A DNA stretch of 32,590 bases from an uncultured Pelagibacteraceae bacterium (GTDB lineage Bacteria > Pseudomonadota > Alphaproteobacteria > Pelagibacterales > Pelagibacteraceae): positions 1 to 32,590 of the forward strand of contig CACAIU010000008.1 in NCBI GenBank assembly GCA_902532645.1. Direction: 5' to 3'. The notes under the pieces are model-generated. The model made no database searches and had not been told where the DNA came from. It saw nothing but the letters and a program-made list of their open reading frames with translations. The translations under genes were made by a program, and so were the position numbers. This document shows, piece after piece, positions 24,084-31,325 of this stretch; position 1 is the stretch's first letter, and every line of letters begins with the position of its first letter.

Positions 24084-25375
24084 TAACCAAGCAATCTAAT
24101 TAATGTTGGTTTTTTTAAAATATATTTATTTTTTTTGAAAATAGACAAGCAATTATGAATATTAGTCTCAGTTGTTTTATGGGTGATAATAACTATTGTT
24201 GCCTTATTATTTTTCTTAACAGGTGTCTGTATTAGCCTTTTAACTGAAATTTTATATTTAGCTAAACGATTAGTTATTTGAGATAATACACCGGGCTTAT
24301 CTTTTACCTCAAACCTTAAATATAATGAATTAACATAATTATTTACATTATATGATTTTAAAAATTTAAGCTTTGATACACTAACACCAAAAGGTTTCTT
24401 TATATTTCCTCGCAATATAGATAATAAATCAGAAAGTAATGATGATGAAGTAGGTCCTGGTCCAGCTCCTTCTCCTTGTAATACACTTTCTCCGACCGGT
24501 TTACCTTGAAGGATAACTGCATTCATTACACCGTTAACATTACCAATATAAGATTTTTTGCTAACTAAACATGGATGGACTGTTTCAAAAAGATGATTAT
24601 TCTTTAACTCAGAAATACCTAATAGCTTTATTCTTAAATCCAATTGATTTGCAATTTCGATATCTTTTAATTCGATTTTTTCTATTCCTTCCATTAAACA
24701 TTTATGTTTTGAAATTTTACTATTAAAAGCTAAAGCAGATAATATTCTTACTTTTGCAAATGCATCAAAACCATTTAAATCTAATTTAGGATTACCAGGT
24801 TCGGCATAGCCAAGCATCTGAGCTTTTTTTAAAACATTTAAAAAGTTTTCATTTGAATTTTCCATTTCAGATAAAATGTAATTTGAAGTACCGTTTAGAA
24901 TTCCATATACTTTTGATATTTTGTTTGTTGCTAATCCTTCTTTAATTGATCTTAATATTGGAATACCTCCAGCAACTGATGCTTCAAATTCTAAATTTAC
25001 TCTATTTTTTTCTGCAAGTTTTGCTAACTCATTACCATGTTTTGAGATTAAAGCTTTATTAGGTGTAATAACATGGATTTTATTTTTTAACGCATTTTCA
25101 ACAACTTTTTTTGAAATACCGTCCGATAAACCTATAGCTTCAAACAATATATCAATATTATTCTTTTTAAAAATATCTAAAGGATTTTTATAAAATATTT
25201 TTTTATTAACTTTAAATTTTCTTTTTTTGTTAATATCTCTTGCAGATACAGCAACCACATTTATTTTTTTTCCTGTTTTAAGTTCAATATCTCTCTTTTT
25301 TGTGTTTAGTTCATTTAGTAAATAATTACCAATCTGACCAAGGCCCACTACTGCAATATTTATTAATTTACTCAT
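24083..25375 (-). CDS. hom: Homoserine dehydrogenase
   Basis: NAD(P)H-dependent reduction of aspartate semialdehyde to homoserine, the branch point to threonine and methionine. The 430-residue product has the Rossmann motif GLGQIGNYL (11-19), ITPNKALIS, GILNGTSNYILSEM, and the catalytic segment PKLDLNGFDAFAKVRILSALAF. A C-terminal ACT domain (about 350-430, RFEVKDKPGVLSQITNRLA) is usually the site of threonine feedback. It supplies homoserine for the metY route also present in this window. The start overlaps the small lipoprotein gene by 4 bases. Confidence 0.96.
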   Translation of the reverse strand: MSKLINIAVVGLGQIGNYLLNELNTKKRDIELKTGKKINVVAVSARDINKKRKFKVNKKIFYKNPLDIFKKNNIDILFEAIGLSDGISKKVVENALKNKIHVITPNKALISKHGNELAKLAEKNRVNLEFEASVAGGIPILRSIKEGLATNKISKVYGILNGTSNYILSEMENSNENFLNVLKKAQMLGYAEPGNPKLDLNGFDAFAKVRILSALAFNSKISKHKCLMEGIEKIELKDIEIANQLDLRIKLLGISELKNNHLFETVHPCLVSKKSYIGNVNGVMNAVILQGKPVGESVLQGEGAGPGPTSSSLLSDLLSILRGNIKKPFGVSVSKLKFLKSYNVNNYVNSLYLRFEVKDKPGVLSQITNRLAKYKISVKRLIQTPVKKNNKATIVIITHKTTETNIHNCLSIFKKNKYILKKPTLIRLLG

Positions 25376-25599
25376 TTATTTATATCTGGATATTTACTTT
25401 TTTTTATATAGTCATCTATATAAATTTGATATTCCTCTAATGTCATTGATGTTATATCGTCTGCTTTTTTTAATATCTCATTTAATTTTTTTTGATTAGA
25501 TTTACTTTTAATAGAATTTTCTGTCCAGTATTTAGAATCTTTATTTAAAGAACAATTAGCTAATATTATAGAAAAAAAAATTATCAAAATTCTTCTCAT
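25372..25599 (-). CDS. Small lipoprotein of unknown function
   Basis: A 75-residue protein with a signal peptide and lipobox LANC (Cys16), followed by a charged, probably helical mature part of about 60 residues (YWTENSIKSKSNQKKLNEIL...TSMTLEEYQIYIDDYIKKS). No family is recognised. It overlaps argC (ATGA) upstream and hom downstream, so it is translated from the same message as two biosynthetic enzymes. The persistence of the frame with 4-base overlaps on both sides makes it a real gene. Envelope location is inferred from the lipobox; role unknown. Confidence 0.8.
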   Translation of the reverse strand: MRRILIIFFSIILANCSLNKDSKYWTENSIKSKSNQKKLNEILKKADDITSMTLEEYQIYIDDYIKKSKYPDINK

Positions 25600-26618
25600 T
25601 TCAATCCAGTCTTTTCAGAATAATTAAATTTAATATTTAAATTTTGTACTGCTTGACCTGCTCCACCCTTTATCAAATTATCAATAGCAGATAAAATGAT
25701 TATTTTATTGCTATATTTAGATTTGCACACCGAAATATAACAATTGTTAGTATTTATTACCTCATTGGTGCTTAACAATGTGCCAGACTTTAATATTTTT
25801 ACAAAACTTTCATTTTTATAAAAATTAATTAATGTTTTTAATACTCTTGTTTGTGAAATATTATTTTCTAAATCAACATATATAGTACTCAGAATGCCTC
25901 TAAACATTGGTGATAAGTGAGGAGTAAAACTAAATTGAAATTTTTTCTTAGTAAATTTTCTTAACATTTGATCTATTTCAGAATTGTGACGATGAAAACC
26001 AACTCCATATGCGCTTAAAGACTCATATAGATTTTTATCTTTATATTTTTTGTGAACTCCTCTACCAGAGCCTGAATATCCAGATTTTGAATCAATTATA
26101 ATATTATTAAATTTAATTAAATTTTTCTTAAATAAAGGAAATAAAGGAAGTAATATTGATGTTGGATAACATCCTGGACATGAAATAATATTATATTTTT
26201 TAACCTCTTTTCTATTAATTTCAGGAAGTAAATAAATACTTTTTTTTATTAAATTAGTTGCTCGATGTTTTTGTTTATACCACTTTAAATAATCAGAAGC
26301 ATTTTCTAATCTAAAATCTGCAGCAAGATCTATTAGAGTATGATTTTTGCTTAAATGTTTAGATATATCCTGTGCCTCCCCATTTGGAAGTGCTGTAAAA
26401 ATAACATGAACGTCTTTTAATAATTTTTTATTAAATTTTAAAATTTTTGGTAATTTATATTTGGATAAAGATTTATCGTAAAATTTGACGTGTTTACCCA
26501 CAGAAGTGTTTCCACAAAGATATTTAATATTAATATATTTGTGTTTAACTAATAATTTAATTAATTGAACACCAATATATCCGGTTGATCCAGCAACTAA
26601 TGCGTTAAGCTTAGGCAT
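25596..26618 (-). CDS. argC: N-acetyl-gamma-glutamyl-phosphate reductase
   Basis: NADPH-dependent third step of arginine biosynthesis. The 340-residue product is the long (type 1) ArgC. It has the Rossmann start GSTGYIGVQL (10-19), FTALPNGEA, IDLAADFRL, and the catalytic Cys150 in ISCPGCYPTS. HRHNSEID and FTPHLSPMFRGI complete the active site region. It follows rpsI after 33 bases, giving rplM-rpsI-argC, an order common among alphaproteobacteria. Confidence 0.96.
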   Translation of the reverse strand: MPKLNALVAGSTGYIGVQLIKLLVKHKYINIKYLCGNTSVGKHVKFYDKSLSKYKLPKILKFNKKLLKDVHVIFTALPNGEAQDISKHLSKNHTLIDLAADFRLENASDYLKWYKQKHRATNLIKKSIYLLPEINRKEVKKYNIISCPGCYPTSILLPLFPLFKKNLIKFNNIIIDSKSGYSGSGRGVHKKYKDKNLYESLSAYGVGFHRHNSEIDQMLRKFTKKKFQFSFTPHLSPMFRGILSTIYVDLENNISQTRVLKTLINFYKNESFVKILKSGTLLSTNEVINTNNCYISVCKSKYSNKIIILSAIDNLIKGGAGQAVQNLNIKFNYSEKTGLK

Positions 26619-26651
26619 TTTTTATTATAACAGTTAAAAATTAAAAAAAAA

Positions 26652-27089
26652 TTATCTTTTAGAGAATTGAAAGCTTCTTCTAGCTTTTCTTCTGCCAGGT
26701 TTTTTTCTTTCAACAGCTCTTGAGTCTCTGGTAGTAAGTTTCTCTGTTTTTAAGGTGGATTTTAGATTTTCATCAAATAATACTAAAGCTTTTGAAATAC
26801 CGTGAACCAAAGCCCCTGCTTGGCCTGTAGGTCCCCCTCCTTTTACATTGCATCTTACATCGTAATCTGTAGCCTGATTAATAATCTCAAAAGGTCTTTT
26901 AATTTGCATTTTATGTGTTTCATCTGCAAAATATTCATTGAACAATTTACCGTTTACGTAAATTTTACCAGAACCTTTTTTTAACCAAACTTTAGCTATT
27001 GATGTTTTTCTTCTTCCTGTTGCATATTTACTGTCTTTAAAATCTAATTTTAATTTTGGAGATTTTGTTGCTGATTGAGTGTTTTCCAT
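26652..27089 (-). CDS. rpsI: 30S ribosomal protein S9
   Basis: Ribosomal protein of the 30S head whose C-terminal tail reaches the P-site tRNA. The 145-residue product shows YATGRRKTSIAKVWLKKGSG, the central KGGGPTGQAGALVHGISKAL, TRDSRAVERKKPGRRKARR and the invariant ending FQFSKR. About 20 extra N-terminal residues (MENTQSATKSPKLKLDF...) precede the usual start, a feature seen in alphaproteobacterial S9. It begins one base after the rplM stop, so the two are one operon. Confidence 0.97.
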   Translation of the reverse strand: MENTQSATKSPKLKLDFKDSKYATGRRKTSIAKVWLKKGSGKIYVNGKLFNEYFADETHKMQIKRPFEIINQATDYDVRCNVKGGGPTGQAGALVHGISKALVLFDENLKSTLKTEKLTTRDSRAVERKKPGRRKARRSFQFSKR

Positions 27090-27090
27090 C

Positions 27091-27549
27091 TTAGTTTCTA
27101 GCTATATTTTTACTGTTTAATTTATCTAACTCTATTACAGTCGGATTTTGTGCTGAATGCGGATGTTCATTTCCTGCATAAATTTTTAGTTTTGTTAATT
27201 GTTTTCTCCCTAATACTCCACCAGGTAACATTCTTTTAACTGCCATTTTTAAAGTTTCTCCTGGTTTTTTTTCATGAAGTTTCTCTGGTGTAGTTACTTT
27301 AATTCCGCCTGGGTGGCCAGTATGTCGATAATATTTTTTATCTTGAAATTTTTTTCCAGTAAATTTTGCTTGTTCGATATTTTTAACTACAACAAAATCG
27401 CCATCATCCATATGAGGTGTATATGTAGTTTTATTTTTTCCTCTTATGATATTTGATACAACTGTTGCTAGTCTTCCTACGACAGCATTTTTAGCATCAA
27501 TTTCATACCATGATGATGATACCTGATCTTTTTTCACAAATTTTGTCAT
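27091..27549 (-). CDS. rplM: 50S ribosomal protein L13
   Basis: Early-assembly protein of the 50S subunit. The 152-residue product has the L13 pattern: WYEIDAKNAVVGRLATVVSN, GDFVVVKNIEQAKFTGKK, YYRHTGHPGG, MAVKRMLPGGVLGR and GNEHPHSAQNP. The frame continues upstream to a TTG at 27606, but ATG 27549 gives the normal N-terminus, and the extra codons would overlap the candidate promoter. No Shine-Dalgarno lies before the ATG, which sits about 10 bases after the -10 box, so initiation may be nearly leaderless. Confidence 0.96.
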   Translation of the reverse strand: MTKFVKKDQVSSSWYEIDAKNAVVGRLATVVSNIIRGKNKTTYTPHMDDGDFVVVKNIEQAKFTGKKFQDKKYYRHTGHPGGIKVTTPEKLHEKKPGETLKMAVKRMLPGGVLGRKQLTKLKIYAGNEHPHSAQNPTVIELDKLNSKNIARN

Positions 27550-27559
27550 TGTGCGAGGA

Positions 27560-27587
27560 TTAATACTATTAAATAATTCAAAGTCAA
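27560..27587 (-). promoter_or_regulatory. Putative rplM promoter
   Basis: On the minus strand, TTGACT (27582-27587) and TATTAA (27560-27565) are separated by 16 bases. The rplM ATG (27549-27547) begins 10 bases after the -10 box, so the transcript would have a leader of only a few bases. Confidence 0.4.
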
Positions 27588-27631
27588 TTTTATATTTAGC
27601 TTGCAAAATGGTGCTATTCTGCTAAAAATTA

Positions 27632-27677
27632 GTAGCCGATTTGATCCTATTGCGGGCTTACAACTGCTAAAATGGAG
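27632..27677 (+). promoter_or_regulatory. SAM-II/SAM-V-type aptamer 1 upstream of metY
   Basis: Contains the SAM-II-type core AUUUGAUCCUAUUGC in the loop of a P1 stem, GUAGCC (27632-27637) with GGC-U-UAC (27655-27661, one bulged U), and a 3' segment CUGCUAAAAUGGAG that can form a short pseudoknot (UGC 27665-27667 with GCG 27652-27654). The conserved GCUAAAA-GGAG ending matches this riboswitch superfamily. Distance to metY (about 85 bases) means it cannot directly mask that ribosome binding site. Confidence 0.6.
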
Positions 27678-27700
27678 ATTTCACGAAATTATCAAAAATC

Positions 27701-27758
27701 GGTAGGCATTTGAACTGTATTGTGCGCCTAACATAAAGTTGAAGCACTAAAAAAGGAG
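27701..27758 (+). promoter_or_regulatory. SAM-II/SAM-V-type aptamer 2 covering the metY ribosome binding site
   Basis: P1 is a perfect 5-bp stem, UAGGC (27703-27707) with GCCUA (27726-27730), enclosing the core AUUUGAACUGUAUUGUGC. The pseudoknot pairs GUGC (27722-27725) with GCAC (27744-27747), and the motif ends CACUAAAAAAGGAG. That last AGGAG (27754-27758) is the Shine-Dalgarno of metY, 4 bases from its ATG, so SAM binding would be expected to block translation. SAM-V was originally described from SAR11-type marine sequences, including metY leaders. Confidence 0.8.
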
Positions 27759-27762
27759 TAAA

Positions 27763-29091
27763 ATGACTAAAAAAAGAAATAACCCAGAAACCATTGCTAT
27801 ACATGGTGGTGACTATAGAAGTGATCCAGCAACGAACGCTGTAGCTGTTCCAATTTATAGAACAACATCATACCAATTTAACAACACTGAGCATGCTGCT
27901 AACCTTTTCGCTCTTAAAGAATTTGGAAACATCTATACTCGTATAATGAATCCTACAAATGATGTCCTCGAAAAAAGAGTAGCCGCTCTTGAAGGTGGTC
28001 TATCATGTGTAACTGTTTCCTCAGGTCAAACTGCTTCAACGTTTGCAGTATTAAATGTAGCCCAAGCTGGTGATAATATAATAAGCTCAACTGACCTTTA
28101 TGGTGGTACTGTATCTTTATTCACGCATACACTCAGTAAACTTGGTATAGAGATAAGATATGCAGACCCAAGTAATCCTGAAAATTTTGAGAAGTTAATA
28201 GACGATAAAACTAGGGCTTTTTATGGTGAAACTTTACCAAATCCATATTTAAGAGTTTTTCCAATAAAAGAAGTTTCTGATATTGGAAGAAAATATAATA
28301 TACCGTTAATTATGGATAATACAGCTGCACCAGTAATATGTAAACCGATTGAGCACGGAGCTGCAGTAGTAATTCACTCACTTACTAAATACATAGGTGG
28401 TCATGGGACAGCTGTAGCGGGTAGTATAGTTGATAGCGGTAACTTTGATTGGACCGCAGATCCAAAAAGACAACCTCTATTTAATGAGCCAGATCCAAGT
28501 TATAATAATGTAGTTTGGGGAAAGGCTGTACCGGAACTAACTGGTGCAAATGTACCATTTGCAGTTAGAGCAAGAGTTTGTTTATTGAGAGACTTAGGAT
28601 CAGCTCTGGCTCCAGATAATGCTTTTGCAATAATTCAAGGACTTGAAACAGTTGCTTTAAGAATGAGACAACATTGTGCTAACGCCGAGTATGTTGTTGA
28701 TTTTCTTAAAAAACATAAAGAAGTTACAAAAGTTATTTATTCTACAGAGCATGATAAACCCATTGCCGATAGAGCTAAAAAATATCTTAAAGGTGGAAAT
28801 GGACCAATGATTGGTATCGAACTTAAAGGTGGTATTGAAGCTGGTAAAAAATTTATCGAGTCTTTAAAAATGTTCTATCACGTAGCTAATATTGGTGATG
28901 CTAGAAGTTTAGCAATTCATCCAGCAAGTACAACTCATAGTCAATTAAATGAGAAAGAACTAGCTGCATCAGGTGTTACACAAAGTTATGTAAGACTTTG
29001 TATCGGTATTGAACACATCGATGATATTATTGAGGATCTTGATCAAGCATTGAATAAATCTTCAAAAGGTAATTTAAAAGCTGTAAGCTAA
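27763..29091 (+). CDS. metY: O-acetylhomoserine sulfhydrylase (aminocarboxypropyltransferase)
   Basis: PLP enzyme that makes homocysteine from O-acetylhomoserine and sulfide (or uses another thiol). The 442-residue product is of the long MetY/Cys-Met PLP family: TLAIHGG-type start (ETIAIHGGDYRSDP), IYRTTSYQF, YTRIMNPTNDVLEKRVAALEGG, Tyr113 stacking on PLP, Asp185 in IMDNTAAP, and the PLP lysine Lys209 in VIHSLTKYIGGHG. The ending SYVRLCIGIEHIDDIIEDL is typical. Two SAM-sensing aptamers lie in its leader, linking expression to S-adenosylmethionine, and hom in this window supplies the carbon precursor pathway. Confidence 0.95.
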   Translation: MTKKRNNPETIAIHGGDYRSDPATNAVAVPIYRTTSYQFNNTEHAANLFALKEFGNIYTRIMNPTNDVLEKRVAALEGGLSCVTVSSGQTASTFAVLNVAQAGDNIISSTDLYGGTVSLFTHTLSKLGIEIRYADPSNPENFEKLIDDKTRAFYGETLPNPYLRVFPIKEVSDIGRKYNIPLIMDNTAAPVICKPIEHGAAVVIHSLTKYIGGHGTAVAGSIVDSGNFDWTADPKRQPLFNEPDPSYNNVVWGKAVPELTGANVPFAVRARVCLLRDLGSALAPDNAFAIIQGLETVALRMRQHCANAEYVVDFLKKHKEVTKVIYSTEHDKPIADRAKKYLKGGNGPMIGIELKGGIEAGKKFIESLKMFYHVANIGDARSLAIHPASTTHSQLNEKELAASGVTQSYVRLCIGIEHIDDIIEDLDQALNKSSKGNLKAVS

Positions 29092-29119
29092 TTTGAGTTT
29101 TAATGTCTACAAATAGGAA

Positions 29120-30145
29120 CTAATAATTAGGCCCTTTATATTTTACAATATAAAGAAAATACAATGTTGAAAGTATTATTAAAATAGAATTTATCTGGTG
29201 TAGGGATGCATAAATCATTTTTACTCCAGATAAAATTGTAAGAACTCCCAAAACAATTTGAAACAATAAAGAAATTCCAATAATGAAAATTGGAATTCTT
29301 AAATTTATATTTCCATTTTTTAAAACAAAATAAAGTATGTAAAAATATATTATGATAATTAAATATGCTAAATTTCTATGAATAAATTGAACAAGTGATT
29401 GATCATCAAATACTGTAATTTTAAAAAAATCAGTAATCACACTATCATCAGGAAAGTATGAAGAACCCATTAATGGCCAAGTATTATAAATTTTTCCTGC
29501 ATCCATCCCAGATACAAATGCTCCAATTATTAATTGTAAAAATAATAATAAAAGAAAAAATTTAATAGGGTTTAATTGAATGTTAATATGATTAATTTTT
29601 ATATCAGTAAGATTTAAATATTTCCAAAAAACTATAGACAAAATGACAAAAGCTGTAACTAAGTGTAGTGATAATCTGTAATGACTAACATCAATTCTAT
29701 CAATTAATCCACTTGATACCATGTACCATCCAATAAATCCTTGAAAGCACACTAAGAAAAAAATAATTGAATATTCTTTTAAAATCCAAAAACCATTTTT
29801 AATTGTAAAATAGATCATTGGAAAAAGAACAGTTAGACCAATTAATCTTCCCAATTGACGATGCGCCCATTCCCACCAAAAAATAATTTTAAATTCATTT
29901 AAAGTCATATCAAAATTTTGCTCTTTAAATTCAGGTATTATTTTATAGAGATCAAAATATTCTATCCATTTATCATTTGTTAAAGGTGGTAATGAGCCAA
30001 TAAAAAGTTCCCAACTAGTAATAGATAGTCCAGAGTCAGTTAATCTAGTTAGACCCCCTACTAAAATAATAATCACGATCATCACTAATAAAGTGATCAT
30101 CCATATTTTTAATTGCAAATTTAAAGAATAATTCTGACTGTACAT
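29120..30145 (-). CDS. ctaA: Heme A synthase (CtaA/COX15)
   Basis: Integral membrane enzyme converting heme O to heme A for aa3-type cytochrome oxidase. The 341-residue product has eight hydrophobic segments in two four-helix halves, each with heme-ligand histidines: WEWAHRQLGRLIG and SHYRLSLHLV in the first, QFIHRNLAYLI and SLHQINSI in the second. VGGLTRLTDSGLSITSWELF near the N-terminus is the conserved type 2 CtaA segment. The gene stands alone, convergent to metY (28-base gap) and divergent from the chorismate mutase gene. It implies aerobic respiration with an aa3 oxidase. Confidence 0.96.
   Translation of the reverse strand: MYSQNYSLNLQLKIWMITLLVMIVIIILVGGLTRLTDSGLSITSWELFIGSLPPLTNDKWIEYFDLYKIIPEFKEQNFDMTLNEFKIIFWWEWAHRQLGRLIGLTVLFPMIYFTIKNGFWILKEYSIIFFLVCFQGFIGWYMVSSGLIDRIDVSHYRLSLHLVTAFVILSIVFWKYLNLTDIKINHINIQLNPIKFFLLLLFLQLIIGAFVSGMDAGKIYNTWPLMGSSYFPDDSVITDFFKITVFDDQSLVQFIHRNLAYLIIIIYFYILYFVLKNGNINLRIPIFIIGISLLFQIVLGVLTILSGVKMIYASLHQINSILIILSTLYFLYIVKYKGPNY
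29134..29155. repeat. Perfect 9-bp inverted repeat at the 3' end of ctaA
   Basis: CTTTATATT (29134-29142) and AATATAAAG (29147-29155) surround a 4-base loop, inside the last codons of ctaA and 42 bases past the metY stop. It lacks a GC-rich base and a U tract on either strand, so it is not a standard terminator; it may protect a 3' end or be chance in AT-rich DNA. Confidence 0.35.
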
Positions 30146-30188
30146 GATTAAATAAATATAATAATTATTAATTAAACCAATAAATTAA

Positions 30189-30479
30189 ATGTCGCCTAAA
30201 AACAAAAAAAAATTAGAAATAATAAGATCTAAATTGGATAAGTTAGATAATAAGTTATTATCTTTAATTAAATATAGAACAAATCTTGTAAAAGAAGTTT
30301 TAAAGCTTAAAGAATTTAAAAAAGAAATAGTAGATAAAAAGCGTATCAATTTTATACTTAAAAAAATTCACTCAAAATCTAAAAAACTAAAGATTGATCC
30401 TAAAATTACTAATCGTATATGGAAAAATATGATTTTGTCCTATATTGATTACGAAAAGAGAAACTTTAAAAAAAAATAA
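30189..30479 (+). CDS. Chorismate mutase, AroQ class
   Basis: Converts chorismate to prephenate for phenylalanine and tyrosine. The 96-residue, all-helical product is a stand-alone AroQ domain: IRSKLDKLDNKLLSLIKYRTNLVKEVLKLK matches the first long helix with the active-site Arg and Lys (R-x-x-x-D-x-x-D-x-x-L pattern). VDKKRINFILKKI gives the second arginine helix, and NRIWKNMILSYIDYEKR the last helix. It is divergent from ctaA and its stop abuts the end of the convergent rpmG gene without any gap. The extreme Lys content is in line with the genome. Confidence 0.87.
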   Translation: MSPKNKKKLEIIRSKLDKLDNKLLSLIKYRTNLVKEVLKLKEFKKEIVDKKRINFILKKIHSKSKKLKIDPKITNRIWKNMILSYIDYEKRNFKKK

Positions 30480-30671
30480 TTACTTACTGTGTGGTGGAAG
30501 CTTTTTTTCCACAAACATTTCGTGTTTTCTAGTATCCGGATTATATTTTTTTGCTGAAAGTTTAACTTTGGCTTTCTCACCTCCAGCGGGTTTTTTTACA
30601 TAATAGTAGTAAGGGCTATCTGGTTTAGCCTCTGGGACCATTCTTACTTTAACGTGCGTTTTTTTTGCCAT
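30480..30671 (-). CDS. rpmG: 50S ribosomal protein L33
   Basis: A 63-residue L33 of the zinc-free type: MAKKTHVKVRMV start, YYYYVKKP, and the conserved VKLSAKKYNPDTRKHEMFVEKKL toward the end, with no cysteines. It is a little longer than the usual 55 residues because of an insertion near residues 14-34 (EAKPDSPYYYYVKKPAGGEK). Its start lies 23 bases inside the MerR-type gene, an uncommon long overlap that suggests coupled translation. It abuts the chorismate mutase gene on the other strand. Confidence 0.88.
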   Translation of the reverse strand: MAKKTHVKVRMVPEAKPDSPYYYYVKKPAGGEKAKVKLSAKKYNPDTRKHEMFVEKKLPPHSK

Positions 30672-31032
30672 TTTTTAATTCTTTTAATTTATTAGAAATT
30701 TTTAATAACTTATTTCTTAAATTTTCAGTCCTTATAGATTTATCTGCAATTTCGTCAAGCTTTAAAGAATCTTCATTATTTAATATTTTTTTTACACCCT
30801 TTATTGTCATACCTTGATCTTTAAGTAAAAATTTAACTTTTTTAAGAAGATTTATTGTTTTCTCATCATAATATCTTCTATTAGAATTTAATATCTTTGG
30901 TTTAATTTGTTTAAATTGAGTTTCCCAAAATCTAATGACATGTGTCGGTAAAGCTCCTTTATCATTTGATTTAAGATTTAATATTCTAGCTACTTCACCA
31001 ATAGTTTTGTAAGCGCTATTTGATTTATCCAT
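30649..31032 (-). CDS. MerR-family transcriptional regulator
   Basis: A 127-residue regulator with an N-terminal winged helix: YKTIGEVARILNL (HTH, about 8-20), HVIRFWETQFKQIKP, and NRRYYDEKTINLLKKVKFLLKDQGMTIKGVKKIL, which is typical of the MerR-like protein found next to ihfA in alphaproteobacteria. No metal-binding cysteines or effector domain are visible; the C-terminus is a short Lys-rich coiled helix. Overlaps ihfA by 8 bases upstream and rpmG by 23 downstream. Targets unknown; the ihfA-merR linkage is conserved but not explained. Confidence 0.87.
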   Translation of the reverse strand: MDKSNSAYKTIGEVARILNLKSNDKGALPTHVIRFWETQFKQIKPKILNSNRRYYDEKTINLLKKVKFLLKDQGMTIKGVKKILNNEDSLKLDEIADKSIRTENLRNKLLKISNKLKELKNGKKNAR

Positions 31033-31324
31033 TATCCTTTAAATTAACAAATTCCTTAAATTCCTTTGATGGCTTAAACAATACGACATCTCTGCTTGAA
31101 ATTACTTTTGTTTCTTTAGTTTTTGGGTTTCTTCCAATCCTAGATTTTTTTTGTCTAATAGAAAAAGTTCCAAATTTAGATAATTTTAATTTTTTTTCGT
31201 TTTTAATGTTAGTAACTATAGTTGATAAAAAATCCTCAATTAAATTTTCTGATATTTGTTTTGAAAAACCAAGCTGCATATAAACCAAATTAACTAAGTC
31301 TTTTTTAGTTAAATTAATTCTCAT
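31025..31324 (-). CDS. ihfA: Integration host factor alpha subunit
   Basis: DNA-bending nucleoid protein, one half of the IHF heterodimer that acts in recombination and transcription. The 99-residue product has the HU/IHF fold: TKKDLVNLVYMQLGFSK at the N-terminus, LKLSKFGTFSIRQKKSRIGRNPKTKE including the GRNP arm tip whose proline intercalates into DNA, and VVLFKPSKEFKEFVN at the end. The gene order plsX-ihfA-merR supports IhfA rather than HU. Only one base separates it from plsX, where fabH is usually found in relatives. Confidence 0.92.
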   Translation of the reverse strand: MRINLTKKDLVNLVYMQLGFSKQISENLIEDFLSTIVTNIKNEKKLKLSKFGTFSIRQKKSRIGRNPKTKETKVISSRDVVLFKPSKEFKEFVNLKDNG

Positions 31325-31325
31325 A

